Positions 17,828-28,328 of a DNA stretch of 64,000 bases are shown piece after piece. Positions within the stretch are counted from its first letter, which is position 1. Each line of letters starts with the position of its first letter. The translations under genes and the position numbers were made by a program. The stretch comes from Litorilituus sediminis (lineage in GTDB: Bacteria > Pseudomonadota > Gammaproteobacteria > Enterobacterales > Alteromonadaceae): assembly GCF_004295665.1 (NCBI RefSeq), contig NZ_CP034759.1:62001-126000 (forward strand), read 5' to 3'. Under the pieces are notes generated by a model. That model was not told the origin of the DNA, searched no databases, and saw only the letters and a program-made list of their open reading frames with translations.

Positions 17828-18874
17828 ATGTTAGATATATACGCAGGCAGAGCAGCCTTAGAAAAAATACAAGGGCAAGGTTTTAAGCAGGAGTTATTTA
17901 CTTCTTTCTATGGCGCATCTGGCGGGCCTAAGTGGTTTACGCTCTTTGGCTTAGATAAACTGATATTTGGTGAGTTTTTTAAAGACAGAACAACAAGGCT
18001 TAACTTGCTGGGTTCATCAGCTGGTGCATTTCGTGCTGCTTGCTTTGCTCAAGCTGACCCTGTTGCTGCGATTACTCGCATGGCTGAGTCCTATTCGCAA
18101 ACGGTTTATTCTAAACAGGCTAAAGCAGATGAAATTACCGCTAAAGCTAAAGAGATAATTGACTACACTATGGCAGGTCATGGTGTCGATGAAATTCTTG
18201 CTAACGAGATAATAAAAACTCACTTTTTAGTGAATAAAGTGAGCGGTTTAGCAGGCTGTGAAAACAAGTTATGCCAATCATTAGGCTTGATTAAGAGTAT
18301 TGTGCTTAATCGTTTTGATCGTAAATTATTGGCTTCTCAGTATCAGCGCTATGTTTTTAAATCACCTAGTAGCCATTTAGCTATTAAAGATTATTGTGGC
18401 TTTACTACAGAGTATGTCGATTTATCCGTATCAAATTTTAAACAGGCTTTGTTAGCCTCAGGCTCTATACCTATGGTAATGCAAGGTGTGCGAGATATAC
18501 CGCAAGCAACAAAAGGCATGTATCGCGATGGTGGTATTGTTGACTATCATTTTGATATCGATATTGCCAACAGAGATGGCTTAACTTTATACCCACATTT
18601 TAATGCAAGGCCAAAGGCAGGTTGGTTTGACAAGCGCCTAAATCGCGATGTGCAATCATATAATTATGACAATGTGGTTATGTTGGTGCCATCTGATGAA
18701 TTTGTTCAGTCGCTGCCCTTTGGCAAGATTCCAGATCGTACCGACTTTACCACTATGGATGCTAAGCCGCGTATCAAATACTGGCAATCGGTGTTGGCGC
18801 AAACAGAAAGACTGGCAGAGAGTTTTGATGACTTTATTAACAAGCAAGCGTTAGAGAACATCAAGCCATTTTAA
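17828..18874 (+). CDS. Patatin-like phospholipase family protein
   Basis: 348-residue serine acyl hydrolase of the patatin family. The oxyanion-hole segment is YGASGGPKWF, the nucleophile elbow GSSAGAFRAA (GxSxG) and the dyad Asp in YRDGGIVDYHFD. No signal peptide or membrane anchor is seen, so it is probably cytoplasmic or peripheral. Patatins cleave acyl groups from glycerolipids, but the substrate here is unknown. Start ATG 17828 follows agttagg. It is transcribed divergently from the chemoreceptor and convergently with the dGTPase gene. Confidence 0.87.
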   Translation: MLDIYAGRAALEKIQGQGFKQELFTSFYGASGGPKWFTLFGLDKLIFGEFFKDRTTRLNLLGSSAGAFRAACFAQADPVAAITRMAESYSQTVYSKQAKADEITAKAKEIIDYTMAGHGVDEILANEIIKTHFLVNKVSGLAGCENKLCQSLGLIKSIVLNRFDRKLLASQYQRYVFKSPSSHLAIKDYCGFTTEYVDLSVSNFKQALLASGSIPMVMQGVRDIPQATKGMYRDGGIVDYHFDIDIANRDGLTLYPHFNARPKAGWFDKRLNRDVQSYNYDNVVMLVPSDEFVQSLPFGKIPDRTDFTTMDAKPRIKYWQSVLAQTERLAESFDDFINKQALENIKPF

Positions 18875-18900
18875 ACTATGCCGATACGCTTAAGTGCTTT

Positions 18901-20247
18901 TTAGTAAAGCTGAAAGCTACTATCTGCATTGGCAGAGAATAACGATTGATACAGTCGTGTGGCGTAATCGTCTGTCATACCGGCAATATAATCAGCAATA
19001 ACTCTATGGGCATTTTGATTATTGGTCTTGGCTTCTTGCCAGCGTTTAGCGCTATTGTTTGGCATTAGTCTGATTGGATCTGATGACAGCGCTTCGAACA
19101 ATTCCATTACGATTTGTTGACCACGATATTCTAACCGTTGAATATTGGTTTGCTTAATAACAAAGGTGAGCACAAAGTCTTTAAATATTTGTAAAACCTG
19201 TGCGATATTTTTAGGCAAAGCCGCATTGTATCTAAGCAAAGGCTCAGAAAAATTCACGTCATCTTGTTCATTTAAGTCGACTATGGTGATGGCGGTGATC
19301 AAATAGTTAACTAAACCACCGATGGCGTCTTTTTGTTTGTGGTGCTGCTCGCTAAAGAGCTTGTCAGTTAGGGTTTTACTGTAGTCAAACAACCAAGCAT
19401 CATCTATTTGCTGTAATCGGGCAATAACATGTTCTTTAAAGTCAGTTTGATTGACGATATTAGTGACAATGGCATCTTCTAAGTCGTGAATGCCATAAGC
19501 AATATCATCTGCCAGCTCCATAATAGAACAATCGAGCGATTTAAAGCGGGTTTTATGATGCTTTGTTGGCTCTGATTGCTGTTTTACTTGTTGGAATAAC
19601 AGCCTGTCGTCATTTGATAACGGTGAAAGCACCCAATCGATAATGTCATTGTCGTCACTATATAAGCCTTTAGGTGGATGCCAGTCGTGTGCTTTTAATT
19701 GCCTAAAGTTAGTCACAGGTGTTAGGTCACGCGCTTGATTTAACTGCTCGATTTGTACAGGGTATTTCATTAAACCAAGTAGGGTGCGCCGACTTAAATT
19801 CATACCATAGTGTTCGCTAAAGGTTTCTAAGCGGGCGACAATGCGTAATGTTTGCCCGTTGCCTTCAAAGCCGCCATGTTCACGCATCATATAATGCAGC
19901 GCTACTTCACCACCATGGCCAAAGGGTGGGTGACCTATATCATGGGCTAAGCAGATAGTTTCTATCAAGCTGTCTGTGGCAGGAAATAGTGCTGCACTTA
20001 ATTCTGGGTACTTACAACGAAGTTGTGCGGTAATGCCAGAGCCAATTTGTGCTGCTTCAAGTGAGTGAGTTAGCCGCGTTCTAAAAAAGTCACCTTGGCG
20101 AGAGCCCATAACTTGGGTTTTTGATTGTAAACGCCTAAATGAAGCCGAGTGCAGTACTCGGGCTCTGTCACGCTGAAAGGGATCACGGTGATCTAATTGT
20201 CTTTTAGATACTTTTTTTAATCGACGCTCTAACCAAATATCACTCAT
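18901..20247 (-). CDS. dgt: Deoxyguanosinetriphosphate triphosphohydrolase-like protein (HD domain)
   Basis: 448-residue HD-superfamily dNTPase, which splits dGTP or other dNTPs into nucleoside and triphosphate. The metal site is spread over RLTHSLEAAQIGSG, CLAHDIGHPPFGHGGE and MELADDIAYGIHDLEDA. The N terminus is WLERRLKKVSKRQLDHRDPFQRDRARVLHSASFRRL. The first ATG at 20253 would leave aggtga directly abutting it. The second ATG at 20247 has that motif at a 6-base spacing and is chosen. A perfect hairpin precedes the ribosome site. It lies downstream of cmoAB on the same strand. Confidence 0.92.
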   Translation of the reverse strand: MSDIWLERRLKKVSKRQLDHRDPFQRDRARVLHSASFRRLQSKTQVMGSRQGDFFRTRLTHSLEAAQIGSGITAQLRCKYPELSAALFPATDSLIETICLAHDIGHPPFGHGGEVALHYMMREHGGFEGNGQTLRIVARLETFSEHYGMNLSRRTLLGLMKYPVQIEQLNQARDLTPVTNFRQLKAHDWHPPKGLYSDDNDIIDWVLSPLSNDDRLLFQQVKQQSEPTKHHKTRFKSLDCSIMELADDIAYGIHDLEDAIVTNIVNQTDFKEHVIARLQQIDDAWLFDYSKTLTDKLFSEQHHKQKDAIGGLVNYLITAITIVDLNEQDDVNFSEPLLRYNAALPKNIAQVLQIFKDFVLTFVIKQTNIQRLEYRGQQIVMELFEALSSDPIRLMPNNSAKRWQEAKTNNQNAHRVIADYIAGMTDDYATRLYQSLFSANADSSFQLY

Positions 20248-20259
20248 GCACATTCACCT

Positions 20260-20282
20260 AAATAAATCTCGCTGATTTATTT
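20260..20282 (-). promoter_or_regulatory. Hairpin abutting the dgt ribosome-binding site
   Basis: A perfect 9-bp AT-rich stem (aaataaatc / gatttattt, loop of 5) ends exactly where the AGGTGA Shine-Dalgarno of dgt begins (20254-20259, minus strand). It could modulate initiation, for example with temperature. The regulatory role is inference. Confidence 0.4.
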
Positions 20283-20323
20283 ATAACCTAATGAATGCTT
20301 ATTTACGAGACTAAGTTGTTCAC

Positions 20324-21304
20324 TTATTTAACATTTGCAATAAATATTGCTCGTTTAGGGGCAGGGTAACCCTCAATGGTTTTGCTGTTGTCGTTAGGGT
20401 CTAAGAAATCTTGTAACGACTCGGTATCAATCCACTGTGTTTTTCTTTGTTCTTCAAATGCGGTGATATCGGTATTGACCACACGAACATTAATAAAGCC
20501 GCAGCGCTCTAACCAGGCACACATAGCTTGTGCGCTAGGTAAAAACCATACATTGCGCATTTTGGCGTAGCGTTCACCGGGTACTAGTACAGTGTTTTCA
20601 TCGCCATCAACAATCAAGGTTTCCAGTACTAGTTCTCCTCCAGGTGCAAGTTGTGTTTTGAGTTGATAGAGAAAATCTATAGGTGAGCGTCTATGATAAA
20701 GTACGCCCATGGCAAAAACGGTATCAAAGGCTTTTAGCTCTGGTAATTGCTCAACACCCAGTGGTAGTAAGTTGACTTTTTCATCTTGGATAAAGTGTTG
20801 AACAGCATTAAATTGCATGAAAAATAATTGTGTTGGGTCTATGCCTACAACAAACTTTGCACCCGCTCCACGCATACGCCATAAATGATAGCCACTGCCA
20901 CAACCAATATCTAACACATAGCGATTTGATAAGTCACTGATATGATCAACTAATCTATCCCACTTAAAATCAGAGCGCCACTCGGTATCAATGTGCAAAC
21001 CATGAATGTGATAAGGGCCTTTTCGCCATGGCTTAAATTTTTTCATTAAGTTTTCAAGGCGTTTAAATTCACCCTGATTTAAATCTTCTTGCTTACCAAC
21101 AAAGACACCCTTTTTAAGATCAATCTCAACAGGGGTATCGCAGTGAGGTTTAGGTAGAGCGTCTAGCGATTTTTGCCACAGCTTATAATCGCCGTGTAAT
21201 TCGTGCTGTTGCCAATGGCTAAGTTGTGCAGGCAGGGTATTTAGCCACTCACTTAAACGGTTGCTGGCGATTTGTTGATAAAATTGAGTAAATGGCTTAT
21301 TCAT
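20324..21304 (-). CDS. cmoB: tRNA U34 carboxymethyltransferase CmoB
   Basis: 326-residue SAM-fold enzyme that transfers the carboxymethyl group from carboxy-SAM to 5-hydroxyuridine at the wobble position of tRNAs. The SAM-binding region is [28 protein letters not shown]. The family signatures [24 protein letters not shown] and [13 protein letters not shown] are present. It is the second gene after cmoA on the minus strand, 42 bases downstream, and normally works directly after CmoA. Length and order match the enterobacterial pair. Confidence 0.97.
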   Translation of the reverse strand: MNKPFTQFYQQIASNRLSEWLNTLPAQLSHWQQHELHGDYKLWQKSLDALPKPHCDTPVEIDLKKGVFVGKQEDLNQGEFKRLENLMKKFKPWRKGPYHIHGLHIDTEWRSDFKWDRLVDHISDLSNRYVLDIGCGSGYHLWRMRGAGAKFVVGIDPTQLFFMQFNAVQHFIQDEKVNLLPLGVEQLPELKAFDTVFAMGVLYHRRSPIDFLYQLKTQLAPGGELVLETLIVDGDENTVLVPGERYAKMRNVWFLPSAQAMCAWLERCGFINVRVVNTDITAFEEQRKTQWIDTESLQDFLDPNDNSKTIEGYPAPKRAIFIANVK

Positions 21305-21346
21305 GGAATGTCTTATTGGTAATCGAAAATTAACTGTCGCTGTATA

Positions 21347-22081
21347 TTATTTAATGGCGACAAAAGAAGTAAAGTTAAAGCATTGAAACCACGGCGATAT
21401 ATGGTTAAAGCCTGCTTTTTCTAAACGCTCAATATGCTCAGGTATAGTGTCTGTTAACATCACTTTTTCAAGTGCGGTACGCTTTTGCGCAACTTCTAAT
21501 TCACTATAACCGTTATCGCGCTTAAAACTGTGGTGTAAATCGATTAACAGTTCATCGGCGACTTTATCACCATGGTTAAATTTTTCAGACAAGACTAATA
21601 AGCCGCCTTTATTTAAGCCAGCAGCTATCTTGTTTAGTAGCGCTTGACGTTGTGATCTTTCAATAAACTGTAAGGTAAAATTAAGGACTACCATGCTGGC
21701 ATTGTTAATTTCAATATCTTGGATATTACCTTCAATGATAGTTACTGGGGTTTTGCCTTTAAAGGCATCGATATGTAATTTACAGCGTTTAACCATATCG
21801 GCTGAATTATCAACACCATAAATATGACAATTTTCAACGTTAATGCCTTTACGCATAGCAATGGTTGCTGCACCTAATGAACAGCCTAAATCATAAATAT
21901 TGCTATTTTCTTGAACAAATTGTTGGCTAAGTCGCCCTATTGTGTCGATAATGGTACTATAGCCTGGCACTGAACGGCTAATCATATCAGGAAATACTTC
22001 GACCACTTGCGCATCAAAAGCAAAGTCTTTTACTTGCTTGTGTGGGTTTGAGTAGATTAAATCAGTATCAGAAGCGTGCAT
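21347..22081 (-). CDS. cmoA: Carboxy-S-adenosyl-L-methionine synthase CmoA
   Basis: 244-residue SAM-dependent enzyme making carboxy-SAM from SAM and prephenate, the cofactor for CmoB. It opens with [35 protein letters not shown]. The SAM motif [16 protein letters not shown] and the segments [13 protein letters not shown] and [15 protein letters not shown] follow. It is the first gene of cmoA-cmoB, 42 bases ahead of cmoB. It is divergent from the large diguanylate cyclase gene across 91 bases. Confidence 0.97.
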   Translation of the reverse strand: MHASDTDLIYSNPHKQVKDFAFDAQVVEVFPDMISRSVPGYSTIIDTIGRLSQQFVQENSNIYDLGCSLGAATIAMRKGINVENCHIYGVDNSADMVKRCKLHIDAFKGKTPVTIIEGNIQDIEINNASMVVLNFTLQFIERSQRQALLNKIAAGLNKGGLLVLSEKFNHGDKVADELLIDLHHSFKRDNGYSELEVAQKRTALEKVMLTDTIPEHIERLEKAGFNHISPWFQCFNFTSFVAIK

Positions 22082-22172
22082 GTTGGCGTATATATATTGG
22101 TTGTTTATAGCGAAGCGCTATTTTAACTGATAACCAAGATAAGATAAATAATAGAGATTTAAGGGTTCGTGT

Positions 22173-25067
22173 TTGAAAGCTTTTATTCGGTATTTCTGTG
22201 TTGTCTTGGCATTATTTAGCTTATTTGCCAGTGATTTTGTCTTTGCTTGGTCAAATAGTGAGTTGTCATTTTATCGCGCTGAGGAGAATCAATCCGCTGA
22301 TTTTTCTAAGGTTGAGGGCAAACTCACCATAGCGATTAACAAAACATCGTTTCCCTATCATTCAATCAATTCACAAGGGCAGGCTGTTGGCCTGATGATA
22401 GATCTATGGCGGTTGTGGGCGAAAAAGCAGCAAGTCGAGATAGCGTTTGTGCCCTTAAGCTGGACAGAAACCTTAAAACAGGTTGGCTCAGGCGAAGTTG
22501 ATATTCACGCGGGTTTATCTATTATCGAGCAGCGCCGTGAGTTTTTAGCTTACTCGCAAGCCATTTTTCCTTTATACACTCATGTTTATGTTCATAGAGA
22601 ATTAACTAATATAAACAGCGTTAATGATTTAAGCCCTTATGCTGTTGGCGTGGTTAAAGGCTCAGCTCATATTAATATGCTCGCTAATGCTTACCCTGAG
22701 TTAAAACAACGTTTATTTAATAGCCGCCATGAGCTATATCAAGCGGCCATGAATAATGAGGTGCTGGTATTTACAGGCCTTGAAAAGCTGGCATCTGATT
22801 ATGAGTTTTATCAGCAGCTACAGCAAATGTTTCCTGCGCATAAAAGGTTGAGATATCAACAAGGAGAGTATGGCGTTGCGGTTGCTAAAGATAGAGTGGA
22901 CTTGCTTGCCTTTATTGAGCAAGGCTTTGCCAAGATCACTTTAGCAGAGCGTGTCGCAATTGAGCGAAAATGGCTTGGCTTAGAAAAGCAAAAAAATAGT
23001 TTGTTGGTAGCGATTGCGCCAAACTATTCGCCTTATATGGCGTTAACGCCTAGTGGTAAACCGCAAGGATTATTGGTTGATGTTTGGCGCTATTGGGCAC
23101 AACAAGCCGGGGTAAACATTGAATTTGTGGCACGTGAAATTACTGAGGATATTAGCCTAGTAAAAGAGAAAAAAGTTGATGTTTTATTGGCTTATCCACA
23201 CACAGGAAATGGCATAGACGATGTGCTTTTTGCTCAAGATATTTATCAATCAAGCGCGCAAGTTTATGTGGCAAAGCATGTTTTAGGGATTGAGTCACTA
23301 TCCTCTTTTACTCAGCAAAGTAAAGAGCATCTTATCGGAATTTGGCAAGACTCGCCCTTTAAAGCGCAGTTGCTTGAGCAATATCCAAACCTTAATTATC
23401 GTGTCTATGCAAGCTCAGACGAGATGTTAAAAGCGGCTGAGCGTAATGAGATCAGCGCCATGATAAGTTTAGTTGATTTAATGGATGCAAAATTAGTGCA
23501 GGCTAATTTGCAATCGTCTTTTTATCGATTAGACAAACCTGTTTTTACCGTGAGTTTATCGCCGCTAGTACATCAAGCCAATAAAGAGCTACTTAACTTG
23601 ATTAATCAAACTTTTACTGAGCTAGATATAGAGCAGTTAGTTAAGTTAGAAGAGCGCTGGCTAACAAGCACTGATAGGTATTATAAAAAGTTGGCGCAAA
23701 AAATTACCCTTACCGCAGAAGAGCAAGCATTTTTGCAAGCAAAATCAAGCATTCGTGTTGGTATGGTAAATGACTTGTCGCCAGTTGAATTTGTTAATGA
23801 TGACGGCGAATTTGCCGGCATAAACCGAGATATACTTGATTTAATTGCACAAAGAACTGGCTTGAATTTTACTTATCGAGGTTATGATACCTGGCAGCAA
23901 TTATTCCAAGCATTATTAAATGAAGAGATAGATTTACTTGGCAGCATTACTCCGACAGATAAACGTAAAGAGCAGATGCGCTTTAGCGAAAGCTATTGGC
24001 GAATGCCTTGGGTGATAATGCATCCTCAGCATGTTGGCAAACAATCTAAATTAACCGACTTTTATGGCAAACGTGTCGCCATTGTTCGTGGCTACTATTT
24101 AATCAGCCAATTAAGAAAACAGCATCCGCTGATATCTTTTATCTTAGTTGATAACAGAAAGCAGGGTTTAAAAGCACTACAGCAAGGAAAAGTTGATGGC
24201 TTTATTACTACAATTGCCGCCGCCACTGAGTTATTAAAACAAGAGAGTTTAATCACTATGATGGTTTCTGTGATGGAAACCGTTAACCTTGATGATAGCC
24301 GCTTTGGCATCAATAAAAACTTACCTTTACTGGTGAATATTATTGATAAAGGGCTAATGTCGATATCGGAAAAAGAAAAACAAGCCATTTATGATGATTG
24401 GTTTTCAGTAGAAATTAATACCGGGTTAGATAAAAACGTAGTGCTACAAGTTGGCGCGCAAATCGGCATTATTATTTTATTAGTGCTTATTGTGATAGTA
24501 ATGTGGAATAGACGCTTACAAAGTGAAATTAACCACAGAGAGCAGCTTGAACAAATAATGAAGCATATGGCCACCCATGATGAGTTAACTGGGCTGGCAA
24601 ATCGTGTGCTGTTAAAAGATAGGTTAAGCACAGCCATTGAATTTCATCAACGACAAGCCTTGCAAATGGCGGTGTTATTTATTGATTTAGACGGCTTTAA
24701 AACGATTAATGATAGCTATGGTCATGATGTTGGTGATGAGTTACTTAAAATTGTTGCGCAGCGGTTATCAGGTTGCGTGAGAAAGTCAGATACTGTGGTT
24801 CGCTTTGGTGGTGATGAGTTTGTTTTACTGTTAACTGGTTTACATAGTGAGAATGAAGCCGCCTATGTTGCTGAAAAAGTATTACATTTAATGCAAACGC
24901 CATTTGAGTTATCAAAAACGAAAGCAACCATAGGCTGTAGTATTGGTATTGCTATGTACCCAGGTGATGGTGAGACTGATAACGACTTGTTAAAAGTTGC
25001 CGATACACTTATGTATCAGGTTAAGGCGGCAGGCAAAAATCATTTTGTTTTCAATGAGGCATCCTAG
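22173..25067 (+). CDS. Diguanylate cyclase with three tandem periplasmic SBP_bac_3 domains
   Basis: 964-residue membrane protein. After a signal/anchor (about 1-25), three solute-binding family 3 modules follow at roughly 50-270, 277-497 and 525-745 (third: SIRVGMVNDLSPVEFVNDDGEF and GINRDILDLIAQRTG). A membrane helix lies at about 755-778. The GGDEF domain runs from 795 to 960, with GGDEF at 879-883 and an intact RxxD I-site (RKSD, 870-873). It should make c-di-GMP in response to amino-acid-like ligands. The second SBP module departs most from the usual sequence. The start is a TTG with aaggg upstream; no ATG fits the signal peptide better. Confidence 0.92.
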   Translation: MKAFIRYFCVVLALFSLFASDFVFAWSNSELSFYRAEENQSADFSKVEGKLTIAINKTSFPYHSINSQGQAVGLMIDLWRLWAKKQQVEIAFVPLSWTETLKQVGSGEVDIHAGLSIIEQRREFLAYSQAIFPLYTHVYVHRELTNINSVNDLSPYAVGVVKGSAHINMLANAYPELKQRLFNSRHELYQAAMNNEVLVFTGLEKLASDYEFYQQLQQMFPAHKRLRYQQGEYGVAVAKDRVDLLAFIEQGFAKITLAERVAIERKWLGLEKQKNSLLVAIAPNYSPYMALTPSGKPQGLLVDVWRYWAQQAGVNIEFVAREITEDISLVKEKKVDVLLAYPHTGNGIDDVLFAQDIYQSSAQVYVAKHVLGIESLSSFTQQSKEHLIGIWQDSPFKAQLLEQYPNLNYRVYASSDEMLKAAERNEISAMISLVDLMDAKLVQANLQSSFYRLDKPVFTVSLSPLVHQANKELLNLINQTFTELDIEQLVKLEERWLTSTDRYYKKLAQKITLTAEEQAFLQAKSSIRVGMVNDLSPVEFVNDDGEFAGINRDILDLIAQRTGLNFTYRGYDTWQQLFQALLNEEIDLLGSITPTDKRKEQMRFSESYWRMPWVIMHPQHVGKQSKLTDFYGKRVAIVRGYYLISQLRKQHPLISFILVDNRKQGLKALQQGKVDGFITTIAAATELLKQESLITMMVSVMETVNLDDSRFGINKNLPLLVNIIDKGLMSISEKEKQAIYDDWFSVEINTGLDKNVVLQVGAQIGIIILLVLIVIVMWNRRLQSEINHREQLEQIMKHMATHDELTGLANRVLLKDRLSTAIEFHQRQALQMAVLFIDLDGFKTINDSYGHDVGDELLKIVAQRLSGCVRKSDTVVRFGGDEFVLLLTGLHSENEAAYVAEKVLHLMQTPFELSKTKATIGCSIGIAMYPGDGETDNDLLKVADTLMYQVKAAGKNHFVFNEAS

Positions 25068-25176
25068 CAGGTGACATTGCTAATCTTTGCTTTATAATAG
25101 GCGCAAAATTTTATCCTAACGAGCGGTAATGAATGTATTAGCCGCTTGTCGCTATTATTATCAAGGCAAAAATTAA

Positions 25177-26952
25177 ATGCGTAGTCTTTATTGTGGTGAG
25201 GTAAATGAATCTCACATTGGTCAAGAAGTCACTCTTTGTGGTTGGGTTAATCGTCGTCGTGATTTAGGTGCTGTTATCTTTCTCGATTTACGAGACAGAG
25301 AAGGTATAGTACAAGTTGTTTACGATCCTGATTTGCCTGAAGTGTTAGAGGTAGCAAATACCCTGCGCAATGAGTTTTGTGTGCAGTTAAAAGGTAAAGT
25401 GCGTGCTCGCCCTGAAGGTCAAGTGAATAAAGATATGAAAACCGGTGCTATTGAAGTGCTAGGTTTAGAATTAACCATCTTAAATAAATCAGCACCATTA
25501 CCGTTAGATTCAAACCAAACCAACTCTGAAGAGCAACGTTTAAAATATCGCTATTTAGATTTACGCCGCCCTGAAATGACAGAGCGTATGCGTTTTCGCG
25601 CTAAGGTAACCTCTGCTGTACGTTCATCACTTGAAGCGCAAGGCTTCTTAGATATCGAAACGCCGATTTTAACGGCGGCAACGCCAGAAGGTGCCCGCGA
25701 TTATTTAGTGCCAAGTCGTACTCATAAAGGTAGCTTTTTTGCATTACCGCAATCGCCACAGTTATTTAAGCAATTGCTTATGATGTCGGGTATGGAGCGT
25801 TATTATCAAATCGTTAAGTGTTTCCGTGATGAAGACTTACGTGCCGATAGACAGCCTGAATTTACGCAAATCGATATCGAAACCTCATTTATGACCAGTG
25901 AGCAAGTAATGGCAGTAACGGAAACTATGATCCGTGAATTATTCCAAAAGTTACTTGATGTTGATTTAGGCGAATTCCCTCGTATGCCATACTCAGAAGC
26001 CATGGCACGTTTTGGTAGTGATAAGCCTGATTTACGTAATCCATTAGAAATCGTTGATGTGGCTGATATCTTAAAAGATGTCGAGTTTAAAGTGTTCTCA
26101 GGCCCTGCCAATGATGAAAAAGGTCGCGTAGCGGTAATTAATGTACCAGGTGGAGCGGCTAAGTTCTCACGCAAAAACATTGATGATTTAACTAAGTTTG
26201 TTGGCATCTATGGCGCTAAGGGTATGCCATGGATGAAAGTGAATGATCGCGATGCTGGCCTTGAAGGCATACAATCACCTATCTTAAAATTCTTAGATGA
26301 AGCGTCAGTAAGCGCCTTATTAGCGCGTACTAACGCACAATCTGGTGATATCATTTTCTTTGGCGCTGATACTTATACTACCGTAAGTGAAGCTTTAGGT
26401 GCATTACGCCTTAAACTCGGTGAAGATTTAGACTTATTAGAAGGTGAATGGAAGCCATTATGGGTTGTTGACTTCCCTATGTTTGAAGAAATTGATGGTC
26501 ATATGCATGCCTTGCATCATCCATTTACAGCACCAACTAATGCGACACCAGAAGAGTTAGCAGCAAACCCAGCTGGTGCCTTATCTGATGCTTACGATAT
26601 GGTATTAAATGGTTGTGAATTAGGTGGTGGTTCGGTGCGTATTTTCGATCAAACCATGCAAGCAACCGTATTTAGAATTTTAGGTATTAGTGATGAAGAA
26701 GCTCAAGAAAAATTTGGCTTCTTACTTGAAGCATTGCAATACGGTGCGCCACCGCACGCAGGTTTAGCTTTTGGTTTAGATCGCTTAGTGATGTTAATGA
26801 CGGGTGCAAGCTCTATTCGTGATGTAATGGCATTCCCGAAAACAACGACTGCAGCTTGTCCGTTAACCAATGCTCCGGGTCAAGCAAACCCAGCACAATT
26901 AGAAGAATTAGGTATAGCGACAATTGCTCAAGAGTCTTCTGAAGAAGCCTAA
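25177..26952 (+). CDS. aspS: Aspartate--tRNA ligase
   Basis: 591-residue class II aminoacyl-tRNA synthetase charging tRNA-Asp. The OB-fold anticodon domain (about 1-110) contains [22 protein letters not shown]. The catalytic core has motif 2 ([20 protein letters not shown]) and motif 3 ([12 protein letters not shown]). A GAD insertion domain lies near 290-420. Length and motifs match the bacterial discriminating enzyme. It precedes ruvC with a clear terminator between, so ruvC probably has its own promoter. Confidence 0.98.
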   Translation: MRSLYCGEVNESHIGQEVTLCGWVNRRRDLGAVIFLDLRDREGIVQVVYDPDLPEVLEVANTLRNEFCVQLKGKVRARPEGQVNKDMKTGAIEVLGLELTILNKSAPLPLDSNQTNSEEQRLKYRYLDLRRPEMTERMRFRAKVTSAVRSSLEAQGFLDIETPILTAATPEGARDYLVPSRTHKGSFFALPQSPQLFKQLLMMSGMERYYQIVKCFRDEDLRADRQPEFTQIDIETSFMTSEQVMAVTETMIRELFQKLLDVDLGEFPRMPYSEAMARFGSDKPDLRNPLEIVDVADILKDVEFKVFSGPANDEKGRVAVINVPGGAAKFSRKNIDDLTKFVGIYGAKGMPWMKVNDRDAGLEGIQSPILKFLDEASVSALLARTNAQSGDIIFFGADTYTTVSEALGALRLKLGEDLDLLEGEWKPLWVVDFPMFEEIDGHMHALHHPFTAPTNATPEELAANPAGALSDAYDMVLNGCELGGGSVRIFDQTMQATVFRILGISDEEAQEKFGFLLEALQYGAPPHAGLAFGLDRLVMLMTGASSIRDVMAFPKTTTAACPLTNAPGQANPAQLEELGIATIAQESSEEA

Positions 26953-26983
26953 GAAAATAGCTAGTGACTTAATAACTGATAAA

Positions 26984-27017
26984 AGCGTATTGTATGGGTA
27001 ACCACAATACGCTTTTT
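26984..27017 (+). terminator. Intrinsic terminator of aspS
   Basis: A 10-bp stem agcgtattgt / acaatacgct with a loop of about 10 bases is followed by five T. It sits 32 bases after the aspS stop. Confidence 0.9.
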
Positions 27018-27039
27018 ATTTTTGGGTAAAGAATAACCT

Positions 27040-27567
27040 ATGAGTATTATTTTAGGTATAGATCCTGGCTCGCGCTTTACTGGCTATGGTGTAATCAAGC
27101 AGCAAGGGCGACAACTGACTTACTTAGGCAGTGGCTGTATAAAAGCGCTGAGTCAAGGGGATGACTTAGGCTCACGATTACAGACCATTTTTGCTGGAGT
27201 CAGTGAAATAATCATGCAGTTTAAACCGGATATGTTTGCCATAGAGCAAGTGTTTATGGCGAAAAACCCTGACTCCGCGTTAAAGCTTGGTCAAGCACGA
27301 GGCTCGGCTATTGTTGCCGCTACCAACAATGATTTAACTATTTATGAGTATTCGGCAAGACAAATAAAACAAGCGGTGGTTGGCACAGGTGGGGCTGATA
27401 AATCTCAGGTTCAGCATATGGTTAAGACCATGTTGAAACTACCAGGCACGCCACAAGCGGATGCTGCTGATGCGTTAGCAGTGGCACTGTGTCATGCCAA
27501 TAGTTTTGACAATATTACTAAGTTATCTGGGCAAGCAAGTAAAACCGTGCGTGGAAGACTTCGCTAA
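27040..27567 (+). CDS. ruvC: Crossover junction endodeoxyribonuclease RuvC
   Basis: 175-residue Holliday-junction resolvase that cleaves the four-way junction delivered by RuvAB. The RNase H-like active site is visible: Asp in [13 protein letters not shown], Glu in [23 protein letters not shown] and the final acidic pair in [14 protein letters not shown]. Start ATG 27040. It is followed 68 bases later by ruvA and then ruvB, the canonical recombination-repair cluster. Confidence 0.98.
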   Translation: MSIILGIDPGSRFTGYGVIKQQGRQLTYLGSGCIKALSQGDDLGSRLQTIFAGVSEIIMQFKPDMFAIEQVFMAKNPDSALKLGQARGSAIVAATNNDLTIYEYSARQIKQAVVGTGGADKSQVQHMVKTMLKLPGTPQADAADALAVALCHANSFDNITKLSGQASKTVRGRLR

Positions 27568-27635
27568 AGGTAACTTTACTGTATAAATATATAGTGTTAT
27601 ATTTGCCAAATAAAATGCTTAGTTAGGTAACTGAT

Positions 27636-28271
27636 GTGATAGGTCGTTTACGCGGAACGTTAATAGAAAAAATTGCCCCAGAAATTTTAATTGAATGCTC
27701 AGGTGTTGGTTATGAAGTCAGTATGCCAATGACCAGTATTTATGCTTTACCTGAGCTTAATGAGCAAGCCACTATTTACACTCATTTTGTGGTACGTGAA
27801 GATGCCCAACTATTGTATGGTTTTGCCAACAAAGTAGAGCGTAAGCTATTTCGATTATTAATCAAGGTGAATGGGGTTGGTCCCAAACTGGCGTTAGCAA
27901 TTTTATCTGGCATGTCTGCCGATCAATTTGTTAGTTGTGTTAATCATGATGATGTTAGTGCCATTGTAAAAATACCTGGGGTAGGCAAAAAAACGGCAGA
28001 GCGCTTATTGGTTGAAATGCGTGATCGCTTAAATGATTGGCAAGCACAAATGCCAATGCATACGCCAGCAACCGATGCCATGCCAGAGCAGCTATCAGCT
28101 GAATATACCTTTGTTGATAATTTTGTTAGTGATAATAAAGGTGATGCGATTAATGCCTTATTATCATTAGGTTATAAACAGGTTCAAGCAGATAAAGCGG
28201 TGAAACAAGTTTATAGTCAAGGTATGTCGAGTGAAGATATAATACGTGATGCCTTAAAATCTATGCTGTAA
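27636..28271 (+). CDS. ruvA: Holliday junction branch migration protein RuvA
   Basis: 211-residue DNA-binding subunit that tetramerises on Holliday junctions and loads RuvB. The OB-fold starts [28 protein letters not shown]. Paired helix-hairpin-helix motifs read [19 protein letters not shown] and [20 protein letters not shown]. The C-terminal RuvB-contact domain follows. The start is GTG at 27636 with aggtaa at 27625-27630; no ATG gives the conserved MIGRL opening. Confidence 0.98.
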   Translation: MIGRLRGTLIEKIAPEILIECSGVGYEVSMPMTSIYALPELNEQATIYTHFVVREDAQLLYGFANKVERKLFRLLIKVNGVGPKLALAILSGMSADQFVSCVNHDDVSAIVKIPGVGKKTAERLLVEMRDRLNDWQAQMPMHTPATDAMPEQLSAEYTFVDNFVSDNKGDAINALLSLGYKQVQADKAVKQVYSQGMSSEDIIRDALKSML

Positions 28272-28328
28272 AAGCAAAGTTAAACTGTTAGCTAATATGA
28301 AGTACTGATATACAGGAATATCTAGATA

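Noticed and set aside
20264-20300. AT-rich hairpin upstream of dgt as the cmoB-dgt terminator
   Set aside because: On the minus strand it is followed by the Shine-Dalgarno rather than a T-run, so a leader element is more likely than a terminator.
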